The position numbers were made by a program, and so were the translations under genes. A stretch of DNA of 64,000 bases from Sulfurospirillum oryzae (GTDB taxonomy: Bacteria > Campylobacterota > Campylobacteria > Campylobacterales > Sulfurospirillaceae). How positions within the stretch are numbered: the stretch's first letter is position 1; each line of letters starts with the position of its first letter. Shown one piece after another: positions 25,602-34,126 of this stretch. The stretch covers positions 186,001 to 250,000 of the forward strand of contig NZ_JANZKZ010000003.1 in assembly GCF_025770725.1 (NCBI RefSeq), read 5' to 3'. The notes under the pieces are model-generated. The model was not told the DNA's origin. It made no database searches and worked only from the letters and a program-made list of their open reading frames with translations.

Positions 25602-27118
25602 GCTAAAGCTCCTTTGCAAAGAATATTTTGAATCTTCACGATGTCAACATCCATGCGTCTGTCTTCCAACAGGGGCTGAGCGTGTTCTCTGATAGCATCA
25701 TAATATTTAAGGAGTGTTGGCGAAACGCTCTCTTTGCCCCTGATGTCCACCGCTTGCGCCATGCCCATAAACGCGATGCCAAGCATCAGCTCAAGCGGCT
25801 CCATCATCTTTTTAAAGTCCAGTGCCGCGGTGGTTCCCATGCTCACTTTGTCTTGATTGAGGGATTCGGTTGGGCGAGAGTGAATAGAGGCGGCTGTGGT
25901 GTTTTTAATGACATCGGCACTTAGGGAACTGAGTGTAATTTGCATCGCTTTAAAGCCATGAAAATAGTGCTCTTTAGAGAGTTTAAGATTTTCACCGAGT
26001 CCTCGGTTAAATTTGTGATCGACCAGAAGGGCAAACTCTTTATCGAGTAGGTCAGCAAGGTTTGCAGCGCAGATTTTAAGCGTGTCCATCGCGTGAGCGA
26101 CGTAGCCACCATAGAAATTGCCTGAAGTGTAAATTTTTTGGTTTTTGCCATCAATGAGCGGGTTGTCATTGACCGAGTTGATCTCTTGCTCGACCCATTT
26201 TTTAGAAATCTCCAAGTTATCGCGAATCACGCCTAAAACTTGTGGCGCGCAGCGCATCGAGTAGGTATCTTGGATGTTCAGGTCATTGTCTGCAAAGAAC
26301 TTGTCATAGCGGTCATCGCGCCCGTGCGTGAGCTTCGAGCCTTCGATTTTAGCTTTGATGTTGGCTGCGACTTGAATTTGCCCACTAAAAGGCTTCGCCT
26401 CATGCACAAATGAATCTAAAGGCGTCGTATCGCCCAAAAGCACTTCAAACATGCCAGCTACAAAGGACTCCATACTCGAAAGGAGCACTTCAAAGCGCTC
26501 CAAGCAAGTGAGCGCAATCGCACTCATAATGGTCGTACCATTCATAATGGCAAGGGCTTCTTTGGGTTTAAACACATACGGAGCGATACCCAGTTTTGCA
26601 TACACCTCATTGGTAGGATGTATGGTGCCTTCATACCACACTTCACGCTCGCCTGCAATGACGGCGGCAATGTACGAAAGCGGCGTCAAATCGCCACTAG
26701 CTCCTACCGAGCCAAGGGAAGGAATAACGGGGATGATCTCTTTTTCAAGCAAAAGCTCAAGGCGTTGTAAAAGCTCATACGAGATGCCAGATTTGCCCTT
26801 AGAGAGTGAAACAAGTCTGCAAATCAGCGCGTAACGCGATGTCTGAGGAGTGAGCGATGCACCAACGCCACAGCCATGAAAGCGGTAAAGGTTCTGTTGT
26901 AAAATGGCGCTTTGCTCATACGTCAGGTAGTTTTTGCCACTCGCACCATAGCCTGTGGTGACGCCGTAAATGGGTTTTCCTTTTTTGATTTCATTCATCA
27001 AAAAGGTATGAGAGAGTGAAAAATTCTCTTCAAAGTGGTTCTCTTTAGAGACACTAACACTGCTGGCTTTGCATATCTCTTCTAAGCTGATGTAGCGATC
27101 GTCTATGATTAATTTCAT
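25598..27118 (-). CDS. Aromatic amino acid ammonia lyase (HAL/PAL/TAL family) of the pigment cluster
   Basis: 506 residues. The self-forming MIO cofactor triad Ala-Ser-Gly is at 140-142 (GSVGASGDLTPL), and the catalytic Tyr is in YGVTTGYG (residue 51). Family knowledge: the residue pair at the aromatic pocket separates HAL (Ser-His), TAL (His-Leu) and PAL (Phe-Leu). Here it reads Phe80-His81 (LYRFHGCGVG), an unusual combination. In flexirubin clusters such an enzyme makes 4-coumarate from tyrosine as starter, so that is the likely job here. Starts and ends with four-base ATGA overlaps. Confidence 0.9.
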   Translation of the reverse strand: MKLIIDDRYISLEEICKASSVSVSKENHFEENFSLSHTFLMNEIKKGKPIYGVTTGYGASGKNYLTYEQSAILQQNLYRFHGCGVGASLTPQTSRYALICRLVSLSKGKSGISYELLQRLELLLEKEIIPVIPSLGSVGASGDLTPLSYIAAVIAGEREVWYEGTIHPTNEVYAKLGIAPYVFKPKEALAIMNGTTIMSAIALTCLERFEVLLSSMESFVAGMFEVLLGDTTPLDSFVHEAKPFSGQIQVAANIKAKIEGSKLTHGRDDRYDKFFADNDLNIQDTYSMRCAPQVLGVIRDNLEISKKWVEQEINSVNDNPLIDGKNQKIYTSGNFYGGYVAHAMDTLKICAANLADLLDKEFALLVDHKFNRGLGENLKLSKEHYFHGFKAMQITLSSLSADVIKNTTAASIHSRPTESLNQDKVSMGTTAALDFKKMMEPLELMLGIAFMGMAQAVDIRGKESVSPTLLKYYDAIREHAQPLLEDRRMDVDIVKIQNILCKGALA

Positions 27119-27975
27119 GCTTTTTCTTTCCAAAAGGGGTATAGGTTGAACCATTGTTCAGGGTGTGCGGTAATATGCGTTGCAAAAAAATCGGCATAAG
27201 CTTGCATCGCTTTGTGTATCTCTTCGTTTGCATGGTTGTTTTTATCCATCTTAATTTCGATAAATTCAATGCGGTAATGCTGGGGGTTTTGATAGCTAAA
27301 GGCAATGCCCATGAGTGGTTTTTCGGTTTTGTAGGCGATGCTAAAAGGATTTTTATTGAACTCGGCCTCTTTGCCAAAGAATGTCACGACCTCTTTGTTT
27401 TTAGCTTCAGTGGCACGGTCTGCCATCATCGCGACAATCTCGTTATTTAAAAGGGCCGAGGCGATTTTCATCGTGACATAAACCCCACCTTTGGAGAGAT
27501 CAATGATGTTTAGGTGAGGGTTTTTTGTCTCAAGATTTTCTTCGATACATTTGATGGTCTCCATAAGCGCTTCTTGCATGACAATGTTAATTTTAAGGTC
27601 TGTAAAACAGTTGCCTGCACTCGACCAGCCCCCAAAATGCGATAAGAGCAAAATACCACCACTATGAAGATGGCGCATAAGTTCTTCTTCATTTTTGATG
27701 TCAAATGTGTAATCTTGTGGGCTGACTTTAGAGACAAAGCGGTCGCACATCGTAATCGCGAAATGGCGCAAATGTTCAAAATAAATCCAGTTGTTAAAAG
27801 GTTTGTTGATGTGTTGGTAATAATCACGAAGAGCCTCTTTGACATTGCCAGCGACTAAAAAATAAAAAAAAGTCACAGGGTACATCAAGTAGTAGATAAA
27901 GGTGTAGCCAAAGAGTGTGTAAAAGGTAAAAACGAGCCTGATGCTCCAACCGCTTCCGCGCTGTTTTGTGCTCAT
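27115..27975 (-). CDS. LpxL-like lysophospholipid/lipid A acyltransferase of the pigment cluster
   Basis: 286 residues. One N-terminal hydrophobic region (about 20-45) anchors it at the inner membrane. The HxxxW motif in LSHFGGWSSAG is the acyltransferase catalytic site of the LpxL/HtrB superfamily. In aryl polyene clusters such an enzyme is proposed to attach a fatty acid or the polyene to a lipid or sugar head. Start ATG 27975 overlaps the glycosyltransferase stop by four bases; an upstream in-frame start lies far inside that gene. Confidence 0.85.
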   Translation of the reverse strand: MSTKQRGSGWSIRLVFTFYTLFGYTFIYYLMYPVTFFYFLVAGNVKEALRDYYQHINKPFNNWIYFEHLRHFAITMCDRFVSKVSPQDYTFDIKNEEELMRHLHSGGILLLSHFGGWSSAGNCFTDLKINIVMQEALMETIKCIEENLETKNPHLNIIDLSKGGVYVTMKIASALLNNEIVAMMADRATEAKNKEVVTFFGKEAEFNKNPFSIAYKTEKPLMGIAFSYQNPQHYRIEFIEIKMDKNNHANEEIHKAMQAYADFFATHITAHPEQWFNLYPFWKEKA

Positions 27976-28676
27976 TGGTACCTTTTTTTGAGGAAAAATT
28001 TCCACGGCAAAAGTTTGACATGCACCATAACGATGGCGGCGGTGTCCCAAAACTTTTTAAAGTGACTCACACGCTCTTCGGGAGTTGGGTAGTAGCACTC
28101 GATGATGACCTCTTTGATGAGGCGACCTTTCCACGCGTGTTTGACGAGCACTTCCATCTCCCAGTCAAAGCGCTTGGTTTTGATGATGAGGTCTAGGATG
28201 GAGGTCGGATAAAGCCTAAAGCCCGAGAGCGAATCGGTAATGGTCTGTTCGGTGTCCCAGCACGCCCAAAAGTTACTAAACCAGCGTCCAAATTTTGAGC
28301 CATTGGGGACATGGTTGATCTCAAAATTGCGCGCACCGATGATGATTTGATCGACTCCATCGCAGGCGCTTAGGATTTTTTCAATTTGAGAAGCCAGATG
28401 TTGTCCATCGCCATCCAGGCTTATAAAATAGGGAAAACCTCGCTTTTTTGCCTCTTTCGCTCCTGTGATGATGGCTTCGCCTTTACCTTGGTTGACTTCG
28501 TGGCGTAAAATGGTGAGTTGTTCATGCGGAGTCATCAGCGATGAAACGGGCGTTTGTGAGCCATCATCGACAACGATGAGCGCATAGCCGTGAGAGAGAA
28601 CATCGTTGGCAACATGGACAATGGTAAGAGGGTTGTTGTAAGTGGGGACAACAACGACAATATCATCTTTTTTCAT
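27972..28676 (-). CDS. Family 2 glycosyltransferase of the pigment cluster
   Basis: 234 residues with a GT-A fold: N-terminal VVVVPTYNN, VVDDGS (nucleotide binding) and SLDGDGQH (DxD metal site), like dolichol-phosphate mannosyltransferases but without the membrane tail. It probably adds a sugar to the lipid carrier of the polyene. It overlaps the hotdog gene before it by 14 bases and the acyltransferase after it by four. Confidence 0.88.
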   Translation of the reverse strand: MKKDDIVVVVPTYNNPLTIVHVANDVLSHGYALIVVDDGSQTPVSSLMTPHEQLTILRHEVNQGKGEAIITGAKEAKKRGFPYFISLDGDGQHLASQIEKILSACDGVDQIIIGARNFEINHVPNGSKFGRWFSNFWACWDTEQTITDSLSGFRLYPTSILDLIIKTKRFDWEMEVLVKHAWKGRLIKEVIIECYYPTPEERVSHFKKFWDTAAIVMVHVKLLPWKFFLKKRYQ

Positions 28677-28977
28677 AGGTAAATTCTGCTACTTTTTGTT
28701 CATTTTGATTGACACGAATTTTGAGCGTTTTTTCCTTGGTTTGGATGTTAAACCAAAGAACACTAAGAGGCGGTATGTTTTTTAAAAATTTTGCTTTGGT
28801 AATTTTTACGATTTCGACACCTAAAATTTCAGCGCTCATATCGAGCAGAATAAATCCAGCCACGATAGGGTTTGTGGGGAAATGTGCCTTAAAAATAGAA
28901 TGGTTTGCGTCACACAATTGTACACAAAAGCGCGTTTCATCTTTACATGTAAGCGTATAAAAATCGGTTAAAATCAT
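28663..28977 (-). CDS. Hotdog-fold dehydratase/thioesterase (ApeI-like), first gene of the minus-strand pigment operon
   Basis: 104 residues. HSIFKAHFPTNPIVAGFILLD matches the FabA/FabZ-like active-site region (H-x-FP-x3-P-x-PG-type) in degenerate form. This resembles ApeI, a short dehydratase in aryl polyene clusters. It is the first gene of a ten-gene minus-strand run whose promoter must lie in the 114-bp gap shared with the methyltransferase. Confidence 0.7.
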   Translation of the reverse strand: MILTDFYTLTCKDETRFCVQLCDANHSIFKAHFPTNPIVAGFILLDMSAEILGVEIVKITKAKFLKNIPPLSVLWFNIQTKEKTLKIRVNQNEQKVAEFTYEKR

Positions 28978-29091
28978 ACAATCCTTACAAAAATTCTTAA
29001 ATAAATAGATATTATAGCTAAAATAACAGCTTAAAATCGACCTAATAATCGAAGAGATTCAGACAATGTGTCTAAAAAGAGGAAATTTTTC

Positions 29092-30162
29092 ATGAACCAT
29101 TTTTTTGAAGAAAACGATAGCGCATCTGCCATTGAGGCGCAGTACAACGCCCAGCGCATCGCTTTTGCCCCGATAGTGTTTCAAGTCGCACGCTCTATGC
29201 GTGATCTGGGTGTTTTAAAAGCCCTTTACGAGCATAAAGAGGGTCTTAGCATCGAAGCGTTGGCAAAAGAGACCAACCTAAGTACATACGGCATAACGAC
29301 ACTCATTGAAACGAGCCTGAGTGCGGACATCGTCAAACAAAAAGGCGAGCTTTATTTCATCACCAAAACGGGCTATTTTTTACTGAACGATCCGATGACC
29401 ATTGCCAATATGAACTACAACCACCATGTGAATTACCAAGGGCTTTTTTCTCTGGATGAAGCGATCAAAAGTGGCAAACCAACAGGGTTGAAAGTCTTTG
29501 GCGAGTGGGAGACCATCTACCCCGCACTTTCCATTTTGCCCGAAAATGCAAAACAGAGTTGGTTTACCTTCGATCATTTTTACTCCGACAGTGCTTTCCC
29601 CGAAGCGGTGAAAAAACTTTTGAGCTTCAAACCTCGCAAAATTTTAGATGTGGGCGGCAATACAGGCAAGTTTTCAATGCTGATGGCAAAGAGCGATAAG
29701 GCTTTACATGTAAGCATTATGGATTTACCAGAACAGCTCGCGCTGGCACGTGAAAACATCGAAAAAGAGGGGCTGGAAAAGCAAATTTCTCTTTTACCTG
29801 CCAATGTCTTAGCTCCAACGCATAGCTTCCCAAAAGGGTTTGACATCATCTGGATGAGCCAGTTTTTAGACTGCTTTAGTGAAAATGACATCGTCTCCAT
29901 CTTGAGCAAAGCCAAAGAGGCGATGGATGAAGAAACAATACTGTGCATCATGGAGCCATTTTGGGACAGGCAACGCTTTGAAACTTCCGCCTTTTGCATC
30001 ATCAATACCTCGCCGTACTTTACCGCCATGGCAAATGGTTGCAGCAAGATGTACCACTCAAAAGATTTTATCAAGCTCGTCGAAATGGCGGGGCTTAAAG
30101 TCGATGAAATCAGCGATCATTTGGGTGTTTGCCAGAGTATTTTGAAGATAAAAAGAGGTTGA
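29092..30162 (+). CDS. SAM-dependent O-methyltransferase of the pigment cluster
   Basis: 356 residues. An N-terminal dimerisation winged helix (about 20-95, with LSIEALAKETNLSTYGITTL) is followed by a Rossmann SAM domain with motif I ILDVGGNTGKF (near residue 180). This layout is that of plant-type or acetylserotonin-like O-methyltransferases, and such enzymes decorate the aryl head in aryl polyenes. Start ATG 29092 has AGAGGA upstream; a GTG at 29068 is the alternative. Transcribed divergently from the main minus-strand operon. Confidence 0.85.
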   Translation: MNHFFEENDSASAIEAQYNAQRIAFAPIVFQVARSMRDLGVLKALYEHKEGLSIEALAKETNLSTYGITTLIETSLSADIVKQKGELYFITKTGYFLLNDPMTIANMNYNHHVNYQGLFSLDEAIKSGKPTGLKVFGEWETIYPALSILPENAKQSWFTFDHFYSDSAFPEAVKKLLSFKPRKILDVGGNTGKFSMLMAKSDKALHVSIMDLPEQLALARENIEKEGLEKQISLLPANVLAPTHSFPKGFDIIWMSQFLDCFSENDIVSILSKAKEAMDEETILCIMEPFWDRQRFETSAFCIINTSPYFTAMANGCSKMYHSKDFIKLVEMAGLKVDEISDHLGVCQSILKIKRG

Positions 30163-30194
30163 TGAAGAACAAAATATGGAGCCAAAATAGCGAT

Positions 30195-30216
30195 AAAAGT
30201 AGCTTGTCCCCATTTT
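30195..30216 (+). repeat. REP/RAYT-type half-palindrome, left copy
   Basis: AAAAGTAGCTTGTCCCC followed by ATTTT. Its inverted copy (20 of 22 bases) lies at 32183-32204, so the pair encloses both YWTD lipoprotein genes. Similar GGGGACAGGCTAC-type palindromes accompany IS200-like REP transposases in many bacteria; that family link is from memory. A TATAAT at 30252-30257 may serve as promoter of the downstream gene. Confidence 0.55.
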
Positions 30217-30292
30217 TTTTGCGTGCTTGCTCGATTTAAGGTAATACTTTTTATAATGTATCTCATCAAATCTTACTGTTCAAGGATTTTTT

Positions 30293-31186
30293 ATGAAATA
30301 TCTTATTATGATCGCATTGAGCGTTATAGCTATTTTTTTTAGTGGCTGTGCTACTACAAAACCTACGTATGATCTTTATTGGACAACTACGATCAGTAGC
30401 AATATAGGGGGAGATGTTGGAGGTATCTATGGCGTCAAACGAGATGAGATGGATATTTCAACAAAAATTATTCATTTAAGAGCCGATGTTCGCTCAGCAA
30501 CAGTTGATAAAGCAGGCAATATCTATTGGACAGACATCACCAATCACGGTATCTATAAAGCCAAGCCAGATGGCTCAAATGTTCAAAAAATTATTTCAGA
30601 TATTTATCGTCCTACGGTTATTACGATTGATAATACACGTGGTAGAATCTATTGGATTAATTGGCTCGATGGTTTAAAAGTAGAAGTATGCTTTGCTGAT
30701 CTTGATAATTATGAAAAAAAGATTATTCTTCCAAATTCAAGAATGTCAATACGCTCAGGAAGTGGGTTATTTTATGATGCGATATATGACAAACTCTATC
30801 TCTCTGACTATTCTGGAGGACAAATTATCCGAATCGATTTAAAAACCAATGAATTTAGTAGACTCACTTATGCCCAGCAACCCCAAGGTATCGTTGTTGA
30901 TTATAAAAACAGAAGGGTAATTTGGGCAGATACTAGTGATGATTCGATATCAAGTGTTACATTTGATGGCTCAGACAAAAAAGTTCTTATCAAATTTGAA
31001 AGTCAGTTTGCCAACCCAACCGCACTCACCATCGATAAAGTCAATGAACGTTTGGTTTACATTTATGGTGAACCAAAAAAAGACCTTCACTTCTTAGAAA
31101 CATCCAATCTTGATGGAAGTGATAGAAAAGTGGTGAATCACTCTATAGAACATTCTGGTTCTTCATCACTCTTTAGTATTGATTAA
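30293..31186 (+). CDS. YWTD beta-propeller lipoprotein, copy 1
   Basis: 297 residues. The lipoprotein signal ends IFFSGCATT. The rest is a run of propeller-type repeats with YW[ST]D/IYW motifs (GNIYWTDITNHGIYK, GRIYWINW, KLYLSDYSG, RVIWADTSD), the pattern of LDL-receptor class B (YWTD) domains. About five or six blades are visible. Function unknown; such propellers bind proteins or sugars. It is a tandem paralogue of the next gene and has an AAGGATTTTTT leader at its start, as the second copy does. Confidence 0.82.
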   Translation: MKYLIMIALSVIAIFFSGCATTKPTYDLYWTTTISSNIGGDVGGIYGVKRDEMDISTKIIHLRADVRSATVDKAGNIYWTDITNHGIYKAKPDGSNVQKIISDIYRPTVITIDNTRGRIYWINWLDGLKVEVCFADLDNYEKKIILPNSRMSIRSGSGLFYDAIYDKLYLSDYSGGQIIRIDLKTNEFSRLTYAQQPQGIVVDYKNRRVIWADTSDDSISSVTFDGSDKKVLIKFESQFANPTALTIDKVNERLVYIYGEPKKDLHFLETSNLDGSDRKVVNHSIEHSGSSSLFSID

Positions 31187-31279
31187 CCATTTTTCTTTCA
31201 TTTGTATAGGTCAAAAGGCATAAAGAATCGGAGCTAAACTTTTATATTTGAGCAAATCTTATCTTTATAAGGATTTTTT

Positions 31280-32167
31280 ATGAAAATTTTTTTTATGTTT
31301 GCATTGAGTCTTATAGCGATTGTTTTGAGTGGTTGTGCCACGAAACCTCTCTATGATTTTTATGGAACAACTACGATCGATAACAATATGGGAGGATATA
31401 CTAGCGGTATCTACGGTGTTGAACGAAATGCGATGGATAACGCAACAAAAATTATTTATTCCAATACCCGCATTCAGTCATCAATAGTTGATAAAGCAGG
31501 CAATATCTATTGGTCAGACATCACCAATCACGGTATCTATAAAGCCAATCCAGATGGCTCAAATGTTCAAAAAATTATTTCAGATATTTATCGTCCTATG
31601 TCCATTGCGATTGATAATACACGTGGTGGAATCTATTGGACAAATTGGCTTGAAAATTTAGAAATCGAAGTAGGCTTTGCTGATCTTGATAACTATGAAA
31701 AAAAGATCATTCTTCCAAATTCAAGATTTTATTACATAGGCTCGGGGAATGGGTTATTTTATGATAGGATATATGATAAGCTCTATCTCTCTGACTTTTC
31801 AGCACACCAAATTATCCGAATTGATTTAAAAACCAATGACTTTACTAGGCTCACTTATGCCAAAGAACCTCAAGGTATCGTTGTTGATTATAAAAACAGA
31901 AGGGTTGTTTGGGCAGATACTGGTGATGGTTCAATATCAAGTGTTAAATATGATGGCTCAGACAAAAAAGTTCTTATCAAATTTGAACATCGATTTTCCA
32001 ACCCAAGAGCACTTACCATCGATAAAATCAATGATCGTTTGGTTTATATTTATGATGCAGAAAAAGACCTTGAACTCTTAGAAACATCCAACCTTGATGG
32101 AAGTGATAGAAAAGTGATGAATTACTCCATAGAACACGTCGCCTATTCCCTCTTTAGTATTGATTAA
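31280..32167 (+). CDS. YWTD beta-propeller lipoprotein, copy 2
   Basis: 295 residues with lipobox VLSGCATK and the same repeats as the preceding gene (GNIYWSDITNHGIYK, GGIYWTNW, KLYLSDFSA, RVVWADTGD). By eye the two proteins share roughly three quarters of their residues over the whole length, and the DNA is also highly similar, so this is a fairly recent tandem duplication. Differences concentrate near the N-terminus and in the loop after the WLDGLK/WLENLE segment. Confidence 0.82.
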   Translation: MKIFFMFALSLIAIVLSGCATKPLYDFYGTTTIDNNMGGYTSGIYGVERNAMDNATKIIYSNTRIQSSIVDKAGNIYWSDITNHGIYKANPDGSNVQKIISDIYRPMSIAIDNTRGGIYWTNWLENLEIEVGFADLDNYEKKIILPNSRFYYIGSGNGLFYDRIYDKLYLSDFSAHQIIRIDLKTNDFTRLTYAKEPQGIVVDYKNRRVVWADTGDGSISSVKYDGSDKKVLIKFEHRFSNPRALTIDKINDRLVYIYDAEKDLELLETSNLDGSDRKVMNYSIEHVAYSLFSID

Positions 32168-32182
32168 TACTTATAAAATAGG

Positions 32183-32204
32183 AAAATGGGGATAGGCTAC
32201 TTTT
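32183..32204 (-). repeat. REP/RAYT-type half-palindrome, right copy (inverted)
   Basis: AAAATGGGGATAGGCTAC followed by TTTT, complementary to the copy at 30195-30216 with two mismatches. Together they bracket about 2 kb containing the two YWTD genes. No transposase gene is present. Confidence 0.55.
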
Positions 32205-32266
32205 AAAGAATTTTAGACAACAAAAATAAAAAGTTATATAAAGCAGCCTTATTTAAAATCAAAAGC

Positions 32267-32875
32267 TTAGCTATTTTTCGTCCAGTCAAACTCCATTTGC
32301 CTCGCAGTTTTAACGGCTAAATCTCTATCTATAAGGCGTTCGATAAGATGCAGACTCATATCGATGCCAGCAGATATGCCAGCGGATGTGATGATGGAGT
32401 CTTCATCGACCCAGCGCATTTGCTCTTTGACGTCAAGGTTTGGAAACATCACGCGAAGGTCGTTTATATCTTCCCAGTGTGTGGTTGCAGATTTGCCCTC
32501 AAGCAGTCCCGCTTTTGCTAGTAAAAAGGCACCTGTGCAGATAGAAGCGGTGAGGTGTGTCTCTTTGGAGGTCGTGGCGATCCAGCTTATAACCGAAGCG
32601 TCTTTCAAGGCTTCAGTGACAACACCGCCAGGGATGAGTAAAACATCAATTTTGGGATGGGAGCTAAAGTCAAAGTCAGGGTCGATTTTGAGTCCTGCCC
32701 GCGCTCGAACGGGGGATTTTGTTTTACCAATCGTAAAAACTTCAAAGGGCGTTATGGAGCTTAGAAGATGCTCTTTCCCGTAGACACGTGTTGCGGTGGT
32801 AAAAACTTCATAAGGACCTGCGAAATCAAGCACTTCGACATTGTCAAAGACAAATATGCCAACCGAATAGCTCAT
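32267..32875 (-). CDS. DJ-1/PfpI (class I glutamine amidotransferase-like) protein
   Basis: 202 residues with the flavodoxin-like DJ-1/PfpI fold: N-terminal GIFVFDNVEVLDFAGPYEVF and nucleophile Cys113 in ASICTGAFLLAKAG. This subgroup resembles isonitrile hydratase and the N-terminal half of AraC-type regulators. The substrate is unknown. It lies 22 bases downstream of the ArsS-like kinase gene in the same orientation, so it may be co-transcribed. Confidence 0.82.
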   Translation of the reverse strand: MSYSVGIFVFDNVEVLDFAGPYEVFTTATRVYGKEHLLSSITPFEVFTIGKTKSPVRARAGLKIDPDFDFSSHPKIDVLLIPGGVVTEALKDASVISWIATTSKETHLTASICTGAFLLAKAGLLEGKSATTHWEDINDLRVMFPNLDVKEQMRWVDEDSIITSAGISAGIDMSLHLIERLIDRDLAVKTARQMEFDWTKNS

Positions 32876-32896
32876 ACATCTTCCCCCTTTTTTTCT

Positions 32897-34126
32897 TTAC
32901 ATGTAAATCATAAAATGGTTCATTTCGCCTTCACGCTTGTACTTTAACCTCATGCCATGCAAACGAATGACATGCCATGTGATGAACAGACCAAATCCAA
33001 GACCGCGTGAGCTTTTTTGTTTTTTCCCTTCTAAAAAATAAGGCTCTGCGTAGCGCTCAATAGGAAACTCTAACGCTGGGGCGTGGTTCGAGACGGTGAT
33101 GGTTTTGGCATCATTGCGAAGTATAACGCGGTGGTCATGAGCGTAGTTGACACCATTGTCCAGAAGGTTTTTAAGTACGACGCCAAAAAGTTCAAAATCG
33201 ACATGAAGTTCGACAGGAGTAAGCTGGCAGGTAATGTTCTCTTTTTTATCTTCTAAAATATCGAGTGCAAAGTCCACAACATCTTCGATGTGGTAGGTTT
33301 TTATGTCTAGTTTGAGCTCGTCAGCACTCAGCTTTTCGATGCGCGAAAACTCTTCCAACAGGGCTTCTTGACGTTTAAAGACATTTTGAAGAATGTTGGT
33401 ATAGGTTGCATCTTCGATCATTTCGGCTGCTAGTTTACCTTTGGTGATGGGTGTTTTAAGCTCGTGCATGATGTTGCGTAAAAAGAGCTGTCTGGAATCA
33501 CGGAGCGATTTTATTTTAGCTACCGCACTGTCAAATTCGTTGGCAAGAGCGGCAATTTCATCTTTTTTAGTGCTTTTACATGTAACGTCGTAATTGCCAT
33601 TGGCAAAGTGTTTGATCTGCTCACGCAATGTTTTAAGCGGTAGAATACTTCGGATAATGCCAATGTAGAGAAAGATAACAAAAGCGAGCGTTAGAAATGG
33701 GAAGAGAATTTGAGGAAAAACTTCTTTTTCAAAGGGCACTTGCAAGATGATAGGATCACCATCTCTTTTTTGCAAAATGGCATAAATATGAATGCCATGC
33801 GAAACGACATACATCCCAAATCGTAATTTTTCTTCCATCTGTTTCATAGGAAAAGGACGAGGAGGTTTAGGTAACGATAAAAGTTTTTCTTGCAATTTTC
33901 GGTCGTCTACAAGCGTAAAGCCCATCTCATCGAGTTTGGCAAAATCAAGCTGTTTCGTAAGCGGATCAACCGCTGTACGAACCGCTAGATGCGCGTAGTC
34001 ATGCATACGCCTTATATTGCTTTCACGCTCATGAATCGAGAGTGAAAAAAAGATGGCAGCGATGCCTAAAAGCGCCAGTGCAAAAATGAGCGTAATGCGC
34101 GTGATGATCGAATGATACCATCTCAT
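32897..34126 (-). CDS. ArsS-like sensor histidine kinase
   Basis: 409 residues. TM1 lies at about 10-30 and TM2 about 140-160, with a periplasmic domain between. H-box NIMHELKTPITKGK gives phosphoacceptor His221, and the ATP lid is SRGLGFGLFI. Paralogous to the kinase at 8473-9780. Helicobacter ArsS, the family model, responds to acid; the signal here is unproven. Its start overlaps the regulator stop by four bases (ATGA). Confidence 0.9.
   Translation of the reverse strand: MRWYHSIITRITLIFALALLGIAAIFFSLSIHERESNIRRMHDYAHLAVRTAVDPLTKQLDFAKLDEMGFTLVDDRKLQEKLLSLPKPPRPFPMKQMEEKLRFGMYVVSHGIHIYAILQKRDGDPIILQVPFEKEVFPQILFPFLTLAFVIFLYIGIIRSILPLKTLREQIKHFANGNYDVTCKSTKKDEIAALANEFDSAVAKIKSLRDSRQLFLRNIMHELKTPITKGKLAAEMIEDATYTNILQNVFKRQEALLEEFSRIEKLSADELKLDIKTYHIEDVVDFALDILEDKKENITCQLTPVELHVDFELFGVVLKNLLDNGVNYAHDHRVILRNDAKTITVSNHAPALEFPIERYAEPYFLEGKKQKSSRGLGFGLFITWHVIRLHGMRLKYKREGEMNHFMIYM

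Noticed and set aside
29068-29091. GTG start adding eight residues to the O-methyltransferase
   Set aside because: ATG 29092 has AGAGGA at a proper distance; the upstream GTG has none.
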